Below, in pieces: positions 55,172 through 63,083 of a DNA stretch of 64,000 nt. The translations under genes were made by a program, and so were the position numbers. Location: positions 1 to 64,000 of the forward strand of contig CABUXT010000004.1 of the NCBI GenBank assembly GCA_902495705.1, read 5' to 3'. The notes beneath the pieces are model-generated. The model had not been told where the DNA came from. It saw nothing but the letters and a program-made list of their open reading frames with translations, and did no database searches. How positions within the stretch are numbered: the stretch's first letter is position 1; the number at the start of each line of letters is the position of its first letter. This DNA comes from an uncultured cyanobacterium (GTDB lineage: Bacteria; Cyanobacteriota; Vampirovibrionia; Gastranaerophilales; Gastranaerophilaceae).

Positions 55172-56446
55172 ATGACACCAAAAAATTTTTTGTTCACTTC
55201 TGAATCAGTTACAGAAGGACACCCCGACAAAGTTTGTGACCAAATCTCAGATGCGATTTTGGACGAATTTTTGACTAAGGACAGACAATCAAGAGTTGCT
55301 GCAGAAACTACTGTTACAACAGGTATGGCTCTTGTTTGCGGTGAAATTACAGCAGATTGCTATGTTGATATTCCACAAGTTGTTAGAAACACAATCAAAA
55401 ATATTGGCTACGTTGGTTCAAATGCAGGCGGATTTGATGCTAATACCTGCGCTGTATTAACTAGCATTGATGAACAATCTACAGATATCGGAAACGGCGT
55501 AAACAAAGCTCTTGAATCAAGAGAAAACAATGCTGATACATCAAAAGTTGAAACTGAAGAACTAGGTGCAGGAGACCAAGGTATTATGTTTGGTTATGCT
55601 TGTAACGAAACACCTGAACTTATGCCTCTACCTATCAGCTTGGCTCACAAGTTATCTTTCAGATTGGCTCAAATCAGAAAACAAGGTCTTGTTGATTACC
55701 TAAGACCGGATGGAAAGTCTCAAGTTACTGTTGAATATGTTGACGGTAAACCTGCAAGAATCCATACTGTATTGTTATCAACTCAACATAATCCTGTTAT
55801 CAATGGGATTTCTGATAACCAAAAAGTTCAAGACATCATTAAAAATGATTTGAAAAAACTTGTTATTGACTATGTTTTTGAAAATGAAGATATTAAACTT
55901 GATGATAACACTATTATCTTAATCAACCCATCAGGACGTTTTGTTATCGGCGGACCTCAAGGTGATTCAGGATTGACAGGTAGAAAAATCATCGTTGACA
56001 CATACGGAGGTTATTCAAGACACGGCGGTGGCGCATTCTCAGGAAAAGACCCAACAAAAGTTGACCGCTCTGCTGCTTATGCATCAAGATATGTTGCTAA
56101 AAATATCGTAGCTGCAGGTCTTGCTGAAAAATGCGAAATCGAATTAGCTTATGCAATCGGTGTTGCTGAACCTATTTCAATCATGGTTGATACATTCGGC
56201 ACAGGTAAAATTTCAGATGATGAAATTTCTGAATTGGTTGCTAAAAACTTCGACCTTAGACCGGCATCAATTATCAAGAAATTTGACTTGAGAAACCTAC
56301 CTGCTAAAAACAATGGTAAATTCTACCAATTATTAGCAGCTTATGGACACATGGGTCGTACAGATATCGATGTTCCTTGGGAACATGTTGATAAAGCTGA
56401 AACTCTAAAATCTCAAGCATGTTCTTGCGGTTGCGGATGTGTTTAA
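55172..56446 (+). CDS. metK: S-adenosylmethionine synthetase
   Basis: This 424-residue enzyme makes SAM from methionine and ATP. FTSESVTEGHPDKVCDQISDA is the N-terminal signature. GAGDQGIMFGYA and the GGAFSGKDPTKVDRSAAYA loop are intact. I chose the ATG at 55172, preceded by AAGGAG, because the 21 upstream codons from 55109 have no family similarity and coincide with the structured leader. A Cys-rich tail (CSCGCGCV) ends the protein, which is unusual for the family. It lies between the two pilin-S74 loci and supplies SAM for radical SAM and methyltransferase enzymes in the window. Confidence 0.95.
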   Translation: MTPKNFLFTSESVTEGHPDKVCDQISDAILDEFLTKDRQSRVAAETTVTTGMALVCGEITADCYVDIPQVVRNTIKNIGYVGSNAGGFDANTCAVLTSIDEQSTDIGNGVNKALESRENNADTSKVETEELGAGDQGIMFGYACNETPELMPLPISLAHKLSFRLAQIRKQGLVDYLRPDGKSQVTVEYVDGKPARIHTVLLSTQHNPVINGISDNQKVQDIIKNDLKKLVIDYVFENEDIKLDDNTIILINPSGRFVIGGPQGDSGLTGRKIIVDTYGGYSRHGGGAFSGKDPTKVDRSAAYASRYVAKNIVAAGLAEKCEIELAYAIGVAEPISIMVDTFGTGKISDDEISELVAKNFDLRPASIIKKFDLRNLPAKNNGKFYQLLAAYGHMGRTDIDVPWEHVDKAETLKSQACSCGCGCV

Positions 56447-56466
56447 GCTAAAAAAATAATTAGAAC

Positions 56467-56502
56467 AAAGAGCTCTTGTCGATATTGGCAAGAGTTCTTT
56501 TC
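56467..56502 (+). terminator. Terminator of metK
   Basis: AAAGAGCTCTTGTC pairs with GGCAAGAGTTCTTTT (one wobble), followed by CTTG. Confidence 0.7.
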
Positions 56503-56516
56503 TTGTATAAATAAGA

Positions 56517-56549
56517 AAACGCCAAACAAATTTTATTTGTTTGGCGTTT
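56517..56549 (-). terminator. Terminator of the pilin-S74 operon
   Basis: Perfect 15-base arms AAACGCCAAACAAAT and ATTTGTTTGGCGTTT surround TTT. On the minus strand it is followed by TCTT. Confidence 0.85.
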
Positions 56550-56570
56550 CTGTGTTCTTCTAGCAAAATA

Positions 56571-58670
56571 TTACTTATGTTTTTTAGATTCTAAAACGGT
56601 CAATTCATCTGCCAATTTATCTAGTTGTGCATTTAATTGAGCGTTGTCTTTTTTCAATGTTGCAACTCGATTTTTGTCAGATTCAATTCTGTTGGCAATT
56701 TTAGAAACTTTTGTATTTAACTCTTTAACTGCGTTAATTGCTGCATATAACATTTCATCCCAACGGATTTTATAGTACCCATCGTCACCTTTGACAACGG
56801 CATTTGGAAATACCATCTTCAAATCCTGCGCGATAACACCAACATGAGGAAGTTTGTTAGGGTCATTTTTGAATGTGTAATTATATACATTTAACTTTTT
56901 GATTTCAGCTAAACCACCGGTGAACTTTTCACCAACATTTTTCAACCTGATATCAGAAGACAACATTGGACAACATGACGCATTTCCATAAAGGTGGGCG
57001 TACGGTCTATCTGTCCCCGGATAATTTGCATCTAAACCGCTATCGGTACCTTTAGCATAACGCTCTAAAGTAATATCTCGGGAATAAGACCCATCTTTAT
57101 ATTTAGCCGGTGCACCACTTTCATTATTATCTTCTAAACCATTATTCTTGTCCATTTTTGTAGCCCAGTCATAAGATTTACTTGACTTGTAATCTGTACC
57201 GGTATATTTGAATTGAGTATGATTAGAATTTGGTTCATCACCAACAGCAGTACAAACACAGTTTGGACGTATATCATCAGTTACATGCCATTTCCAACCT
57301 TTGCAATAACCTCTTGAACGTCCAGTTCTATAAATACCATCGTACCCGGCAAATAGCATAACTCTACCACTGCCACCACTTGACATACTATGTTCAACAA
57401 GCTTAAATCCAACCAAGCCTTTTCTTAATTTTTCTGCCGGTTTTGAACCATTTATTTGACGAATCATATATGATTCAAAGTATGACTGCCCACGAACAAT
57501 TAAATTACCGTTAATTACAACAGATTCATCACCTGTGTTAAGAGTAATCTTTTTGTTAGCTGTTTTTCTATTATGAACCTCTAAAACTGCACTCGGAGCA
57601 TAAGTTTGGTCCATATCATCTTTTTGTTCAGGAACTGTACCAATCAAAACAACTTCATCTTCAGGGTCCGTACCCTTAAATGGAGCAGCAGTAGTTCCTG
57701 TACCTGCATTATAACCAATACATGTAACATATCCGACATTTTCACCGGCACCATTACAAGAATTTGCACCTATTGCTGTATTATATGAGCCCTTAATTAA
57801 AGAAGCCATTGCATTATAACCTAATGCAGTGTTTCCATAACCTGAGGTCAAACTGTTTAATGCATAGTTACCAACAGCAGTATTCATAGTGCCTGCACTC
57901 GATTTTTCTAAGATGTGATTACCGACAGCAACATTGGCATTTCCAGTACCACTACCTGCCATAGTATAAGACCCAACACCCGTATTCATAGAACCAGTAT
58001 TACCTGAACCTGCATTATAACCAACAAAAGTATTTCTATCAAATGTTGTTATTGATTTACCTGCATTATAACCAATAGCAGTGTTATACCCACCCGTAGT
58101 AACAGATTTCAATGCATTATATCCAACTGCAGTATTCCCAATACCAGCAGTAACACCAAGACCTGTTGTTAAACTTGACAAAGAATTTGCACCAAAAGAG
58201 GTATTAGCATCATTATTTTTGCCCAATTCTGAATAAGTGCCACCAATGAGCATATTATTATTACCGGCAAACAATGAACCCACAAGTTCACCTGCTGCAG
58301 AATTTGTACTTGGAGCATACCTAAATTGAATCTGATTTTGTGGTTTACCAACACTTAAATTATCAGATGCACGTATAACTAATTTTGAATACAAAATATT
58401 GTTATTTCCATCTTTTACTGCATTTTGAACATCTAGCGAGTTTGTTGGTGTAATTCCGATAAAAGCCTGAGCTGTCTGCTTTTTACTTAACGAATCATAA
58501 TATGCATCATATTCATTATCACCTGGAACATAAGACCATACATCATCAATTCCACCAGCTGTATATCTCCTTGTAAAAATAGGAGCAAAAGCAGCCATTA
58601 ATACTGTTAATGTAGCTAACAGCACCATAACTTCTGCCAATGTAAAACCTTTACGTTTATTATATTTCAT
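56571..58670 (-). CDS. Prepilin-type surface fibre protein with YadA-like head and Peptidase_S74 chaperone
   Basis: This 699-residue relative of the 53257 protein is the second gene of its operon. The leader MKYNKRKG with a regular Gly precedes FTLAEVMVLLATLTVLMAAF. The shared module again carries NQIQFRYAP. A head of about 180 residues holds repeats such as NTAVGYNALKS, NTFVGYNAGSG and NTALGYNAMAS. A Cys/Gly-rich insert follows, with a predicted fold of its own (MLFAGYDGIYRTGRSRGYC). The S74 domain has Ser572-Asp573 to Lys577 (SDIRLK), HVGVIAQDL and RWDEMLYAAINAVKEL, then a coiled coil. The ATG at 58670 follows GGAG; the upstream ATG at 58682 overlaps the previous stop. Confidence 0.8.
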   Translation of the reverse strand: MKYNKRKGFTLAEVMVLLATLTVLMAAFAPIFTRRYTAGGIDDVWSYVPGDNEYDAYYDSLSKKQTAQAFIGITPTNSLDVQNAVKDGNNNILYSKLVIRASDNLSVGKPQNQIQFRYAPSTNSAAGELVGSLFAGNNNMLIGGTYSELGKNNDANTSFGANSLSSLTTGLGVTAGIGNTAVGYNALKSVTTGGYNTAIGYNAGKSITTFDRNTFVGYNAGSGNTGSMNTGVGSYTMAGSGTGNANVAVGNHILEKSSAGTMNTAVGNYALNSLTSGYGNTALGYNAMASLIKGSYNTAIGANSCNGAGENVGYVTCIGYNAGTGTTAAPFKGTDPEDEVVLIGTVPEQKDDMDQTYAPSAVLEVHNRKTANKKITLNTGDESVVINGNLIVRGQSYFESYMIRQINGSKPAEKLRKGLVGFKLVEHSMSSGGSGRVMLFAGYDGIYRTGRSRGYCKGWKWHVTDDIRPNCVCTAVGDEPNSNHTQFKYTGTDYKSSKSYDWATKMDKNNGLEDNNESGAPAKYKDGSYSRDITLERYAKGTDSGLDANYPGTDRPYAHLYGNASCCPMLSSDIRLKNVGEKFTGGLAEIKKLNVYNYTFKNDPNKLPHVGVIAQDLKMVFPNAVVKGDDGYYKIRWDEMLYAAINAVKELNTKVSKIANRIESDKNRVATLKKDNAQLNAQLDKLADELTVLESKKHK

Positions 58671-58681
58671 CTTGTACTCCA

Positions 58682-60664
58682 TTATTTTTCAAGTTTATCA
58701 ATACGTTTTGAAATTTCTTTTATACGATTTTTAGTAGATTTTTGTTCTTTAGCCAACATAGTTGAATCTTTTTCAACTGCATCAACAGAAGAATTCAATC
58801 CTGTGATTTTAGCATCCAAAGCCTTGACAGAATTAATTGTTACGTAGAACAATTCATCCCATCTGATAGATAAATATCCTTTATCATCTTTAGATACAGA
58901 ATTTGGTAAATATTTTTCCAAATCCTGAGCAATTACACCTACTTGAGGTGTATTGTCTTTATCTGCTTTATATGTATAGTTATATGGCATAACATACATA
59001 ATTTTATCTAAAGCATCTTTATTAGTATAAATATCAGCCTTTAATCTTCTATCAGAAGTTTTTAAGTTCGGACAAACACCTGAGTTTGAACAATTTAAAG
59101 AAGTTGTAGCTGTAAATAACCATGCTGAACCTGATGGAGGGTCTGGACTTCTGTATCTGCCACCATTTGATGGAGAAAAAGCATTTGAAATCCAACTACC
59201 CGGAGACCAAATTGCACCACCAGTAATCGCTGAAATAGCACCCCATAATGCGCCACCAATAACTGCAACATTAAATAAGAAATTGAATAAATCAGCAATG
59301 ACTTTACAACCGTTTTTACCACGCCATTTTTTACGACCTAAGCAACCATGTGAACAGTAATCCTGATTTTGAACTTTACCAGATGACGGAATTAAAGAAT
59401 CATAAGCGACACTTTGAACAGCCTTATTATCTGTTCTAGGGAAATACATTCCACCTCGAACTACCAAGTTAGAGTTCAAAACAACAGTCGGTCCAACTTT
59501 AGGAGTTGCATCTAGGATTGGAGTTGCATTTATATTATGAACTTCCAATACGCTTTGCCCTCCAAAACCATTTGGAGTTCCACCTAAATATATATGGTCA
59601 TACTTATCAGTTACAAATGATGTAGGAACAGTATAAGTACTTGTACCCATACTCATACCAGAGCCATAACCTAAACAAGTTCGACTACCGTATCTTTTAC
59701 CATCTGAACCAAGACCAACGGCTGAAGACATCGCAGAACATGCATTATAACCAACAGCAGTAATGGCTTTTGCATTACTATCACCACCGGTATAAGAATA
59801 ATAACCAACTATAGTATCCTCTACAGGATAATCTCCATAGTACAATGGTTGGTTGATAATTGTATTTTTTTCTGCACTGGTTGATAAAATACCTGCAGTT
59901 GACACATTATGACCAGCAAAAACATTGTTTGAACCTGATGAAGTATCAATACCCAAAACGCCGGAACCAAGCGCAACCGAAGATTGGATTCTCTTGCCAT
60001 CATCTGTAGAATTGCCACGACCGGCACCTGTTCCAACAAATACACTATCATCACCTTCATCAGAGTCGCCACCTGCATATTGACCCGCATTAGCACCAAT
60101 AGCAGTAAGACGAGCTGGATTGTTGCCTCCACCTCTGACGGCATTTGAACCTATTGCAGTTGTTCCACCGGCTTTAGCGACTTTTGTAAATGCCTCAGAA
60201 CCTGCAACTGTATTCCATTCTGAATTATTTATAACTTTGTTATAGTTATTAGCTGAATTACCTTGAAGTTTATTAACATGGAGCAAATTACCCTTATTAT
60301 CAAAGGTCAGCAATCCGGTTATTGCACCATCACTTTCAGCACCATACCTGAACTGAATCATATTTTGGTTTTTATTAGCTTTTATAATAGCTTTTGAATA
60401 TGGCTCAAGATTAGCAGATAAACTACGCGGTTCTAAGCCAAAAAAGGCAGTAGAAGTAAGTGTTCTTTGCCCAGAGTCATAAAAGGCATCACGTTGTTCA
60501 TCGTTATTAACAAATAACCATACAGGTTCATCACCAGAGGCATCACTCCCATGACGTTTAGTAAATATCGGTGCTAAGGCGGCAAACAGCACGGCAACGA
60601 TTACCAATACGATTAATAACTCTGTCAGTGAGAAAGCTTTTAGCCTTTTTATAAATGAATTCAT
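58682..60664 (-). CDS. Prepilin-type surface fibre protein with Peptidase_S74 chaperone, first gene of operon
   Basis: This protein of about 660 residues is the most divergent of the three. The leader MNSFIKRLKA precedes FSLTELLIVLVIVAVLF, so cleavage follows Ala. The shared module has MIQFRYGAE. The head region is less regular, with TAIGSNAVRG, SVFVGTGAG and AVGYNACSA. A Gly/Cys-rich insert contains a hydrophobic segment (VIGGALWGAISAITGGAIW). Ser537-Asp538 to Lys542 (SDRRLK) starts the S74 domain, with QVGVIAQDL and RWDELFYVTINSVKAL, then a coiled coil. Two close starts are possible, ATG at 60664 or 60670; GGAG lies 10 or 4 bases upstream. Confidence 0.75.
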   Translation of the reverse strand: MNSFIKRLKAFSLTELLIVLVIVAVLFAALAPIFTKRHGSDASGDEPVWLFVNNDEQRDAFYDSGQRTLTSTAFFGLEPRSLSANLEPYSKAIIKANKNQNMIQFRYGAESDGAITGLLTFDNKGNLLHVNKLQGNSANNYNKVINNSEWNTVAGSEAFTKVAKAGGTTAIGSNAVRGGGNNPARLTAIGANAGQYAGGDSDEGDDSVFVGTGAGRGNSTDDGKRIQSSVALGSGVLGIDTSSGSNNVFAGHNVSTAGILSTSAEKNTIINQPLYYGDYPVEDTIVGYYSYTGGDSNAKAITAVGYNACSAMSSAVGLGSDGKRYGSRTCLGYGSGMSMGTSTYTVPTSFVTDKYDHIYLGGTPNGFGGQSVLEVHNINATPILDATPKVGPTVVLNSNLVVRGGMYFPRTDNKAVQSVAYDSLIPSSGKVQNQDYCSHGCLGRKKWRGKNGCKVIADLFNFLFNVAVIGGALWGAISAITGGAIWSPGSWISNAFSPSNGGRYRSPDPPSGSAWLFTATTSLNCSNSGVCPNLKTSDRRLKADIYTNKDALDKIMYVMPYNYTYKADKDNTPQVGVIAQDLEKYLPNSVSKDDKGYLSIRWDELFYVTINSVKALDAKITGLNSSVDAVEKDSTMLAKEQKSTKNRIKEISKRIDKLEK

Positions 60665-60679
60665 CCTCATCAAACTCCA

Positions 60680-60703
60680 AATACTATAATCAATTATAGT
60701 ATT
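60680..60703. promoter_or_regulatory. Perfect inverted repeat over the predicted transcription start of the pilin-S74 operon
   Basis: Eleven-base arms AATACTATAAT and ATTATAGTATT are separated by CA. The repeat lies immediately downstream of the -10 box of the minus-strand promoter, as expected for a repressor operator. Confidence 0.55.
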
Positions 60704-60704
60704 A

Positions 60705-60733
60705 ATTATACCATATACGAGTAAGCTTTTCAA
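60705..60733 (-). promoter_or_regulatory. Consensus promoter of the pilin-S74 operon
   Basis: On the minus strand, TTGAAA, 17 bases and TATAAT. The same -35 and spacing occur in front of the sister gene at 53257. Confidence 0.7.
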
Positions 60734-60842
60734 TATTCTTCACACTTTTAGTAAAAAATCTTACAATTGCTTAAATCACTAAATTTTCAGAGAATTACAA
60801 AACTTTACATACCAACATCATTTAATATGCTAATATTTTATT

Positions 60843-62231
60843 ATGAGCACTACAAATATTAAATGGATAATGTGTATACTGATAATTATCGGCAATTTCC
60901 TCGGCATGTTAGATTCAAGCACGGTGAATCTTGCACTATACCCAATAGCTCAAGGTTTGCATGTAAATTTGACAGAAGTTCAGTGGGTTATCATTGCATA
61001 CATGCTTGTTCTTACTGTATTTTTACCGTTTTTTGGCAAACTCGGTGACATTTTTCCGAAAAACAAAGTTTACAGTGCAGGATTTTTAATTTTTGCAATC
61101 GGCGCAATTTTAAACTCAACAACAAATAATTTTTACACATTATTAGCTTATCGATGTTTAGAGGCTTCAGGCGCGTCAATTATGATTGCGAACGGTCCGG
61201 CTGTCATTGCGACACTTTTCCATGGGGAAGCCAGAGGAAAAGCTCTGGGAATCAATGCATGTATTGTGGCAATTGGTGGTATGAGCGGCCCTGCTGTCGG
61301 TGGTTTTTTAATTAATGCTTTTGACTGGCATGCGATATTTTTACCGTCAGTTCCAATTGCCTTAATCGGCGCATATTTATCCTACAAATTACTCCCAAAA
61401 TTCACAAAGAAAAAGCAGTTCAAATTTGATTATCGAGGATTTATATATTTTTCAATCGCATTATTTGCACTACTACTTGCGATTTCTGAAGGTCACACTT
61501 GGGGTTGGAAATCTCTAAGAATCATAGTATTAGGCGTTATGACATTAATTTTTGGCGGACTATTTTATTTTAGGGACAGCAAAATCAATTATCCGCTAAT
61601 CAATTTTAAGATGTTCAAAATTAAGACATTTACATTTGGAAATATCGCTGTCATGACATCTTATATGTGCATGTTTACAAATGGGATTTTGTTGCCGTTA
61701 TTCTTGCAAGAAATCGTAAAATATAACGCATTTTTAACAGGTTTGCTAATTTTACCTTATTCAATCGCGTCATCTGCTGTAGCACCTTTTGCAGGAAGTT
61801 ATGCAGGCAAAAACGGTAGCAGAGGTTTAACAATTGCAGGTCCTTGTATTTATATTCTAGCATTGATAATTTTCACAACGTTTAACCCATCAACACCAAT
61901 GTGGGAAATAGTTTTAGCATCTGTGATTATGGGAATAGGCAACGGATGTTTTCAATCCCCTTCAAATAACGCAATTATCACTTGCGTAAACAAAGATGAA
62001 CTCGGTATCGCAAGTGGCATTCTATCCCTATCAAGAAATCTTGGGAATATCTTGGGAGTAGCAGTTACAATTACATTATTTGACAGTTTCAGAAACCTTT
62101 TGGTTGAAGAAGGGATTAAATACCAAACGGCATTTTTAACTTCATACCACTGGACAATGTGTTTTGGTATAGCTTTTGGACTTACATGTTTAATTTGTTC
62201 TGCTATTGCTTATGCTCCTGAAAAAGCATAG
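60843..62231 (+). CDS. MFS drug exporter, DHA2 (EmrB/QacA-like) family
   Basis: This 462-residue inner-membrane transporter probably has 14 helices. The helix-1 motif FLGMLDSSTVNLALYPIA and the helix-2 to loop signature LTEVQWVIIAYML, then GKLGDIFPKNKVY, are typical of DHA2 exporters, as is the helix-5 GPAVGGFL. The role is likely proton-driven export of drugs or metabolites. No adaptor (EmrA) gene is adjacent. It is divergent from the pilin-S74 operon. Confidence 0.85.
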   Translation: MSTTNIKWIMCILIIIGNFLGMLDSSTVNLALYPIAQGLHVNLTEVQWVIIAYMLVLTVFLPFFGKLGDIFPKNKVYSAGFLIFAIGAILNSTTNNFYTLLAYRCLEASGASIMIANGPAVIATLFHGEARGKALGINACIVAIGGMSGPAVGGFLINAFDWHAIFLPSVPIALIGAYLSYKLLPKFTKKKQFKFDYRGFIYFSIALFALLLAISEGHTWGWKSLRIIVLGVMTLIFGGLFYFRDSKINYPLINFKMFKIKTFTFGNIAVMTSYMCMFTNGILLPLFLQEIVKYNAFLTGLLILPYSIASSAVAPFAGSYAGKNGSRGLTIAGPCIYILALIIFTTFNPSTPMWEIVLASVIMGIGNGCFQSPSNNAIITCVNKDELGIASGILSLSRNLGNILGVAVTITLFDSFRNLLVEEGIKYQTAFLTSYHWTMCFGIAFGLTCLICSAIAYAPEKA

Positions 62232-62277
62232 CAAATTATATTTTTAGAAGTTTTATATTCTAAAAAAGGACAAAAAC

Positions 62278-62994
62278 ATGATAAAACTAAGATTCACACC
62301 AAAGGAAATGAATGACCCTAGCAAGGCTTTTAACATTTTTCAAAATAAAGTAATTTCCAGCTCAAAAAGAAAAGAAGAAGTCGACGTCAAATCGTTTTAT
62401 GCACAACTTGCAGGACTTGGTGACAGATTTGAAGAATGTTCTCAACGCGAAGTTATGAACAAAAATTCTAAAAGACTTGCAGAAACTTTAGTAAGTTTAG
62501 GAAACGGAAAACTTGCAGGAGTTATTTACAGTTTTTTAATAAAACTTAATCACAACAAACCATCTCAAGTAGAACAGTTGGCATATAACGGACTTGCTAT
62601 TGCGAAAAGATTCAATGACCCAGTTCATATTATGGCAAGATGTGAAGATTTGAATAAAATATATTCAATAACTGAACCTCAAGGACAAAAGCGTTTGCGA
62701 CTTTTGTATGATGAAAAAAGAGCATTAAGTACAATTTGCAAAAATTATGACAAAGCGCAAGACAGATTTATGTCAATCACTCGAAAAATGAAACCGCTGG
62801 ATGCTTATCAACGCTTGCTTTGTCATGTAAAAATCAGAATTGCAAGAGCAGAAAAAAGAACAAATCCGAATCAATCAATTTATGAACTTGAAACAGCAAA
62901 AGAAATTGCAAACGAACTGAAATCCGAAAAACTGTTAAAAATTATTAACAGCGTTATGGAAGATATTACTAATTCTGCTAACAAATTAATATAA
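62278..62994 (+). CDS. Helical-repeat hypothetical protein
   Basis: I do not recognise this 238-residue protein. It is all alpha and basic, and shows TPR-like periodicity (YNGLAIAKRFNDPVHIMARCEDL, LRLLYDEKRALSTICKNYDKAQDRFM, YELETAKEIANEL), suggesting about four to five helix pairs. There is no signal peptide. It is probably a cytoplasmic scaffold. It is transcribed in the same direction as the MFS and typA genes, 46 bases after the former; whether it shares a transcript is unclear. Confidence 0.6.
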   Translation: MIKLRFTPKEMNDPSKAFNIFQNKVISSSKRKEEVDVKSFYAQLAGLGDRFEECSQREVMNKNSKRLAETLVSLGNGKLAGVIYSFLIKLNHNKPSQVEQLAYNGLAIAKRFNDPVHIMARCEDLNKIYSITEPQGQKRLRLLYDEKRALSTICKNYDKAQDRFMSITRKMKPLDAYQRLLCHVKIRIARAEKRTNPNQSIYELETAKEIANELKSEKLLKIINSVMEDITNSANKLI

Positions 62995-63083
62995 TGTAAA
63001 TAATATTGAAATTATAATTTTTCTGATTTATGATAAAAGTGTAAAAAGTACACTAAAATAAATATATGAATGGTAGGGAATGT

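Noticed and set aside
53257..60664. Prophage tail-fibre cluster
   Set aside because: S74 domains are typical of phage spikes, but no capsid, tail, terminase, integrase or lysis genes are near, and each protein starts with a prepilin leader.
53257..60664. Trimeric autotransporter adhesins
   Set aside because: Head repeats resemble YadA, but there is no C-terminal YadA anchor barrel; the C-terminus is an S74 domain.
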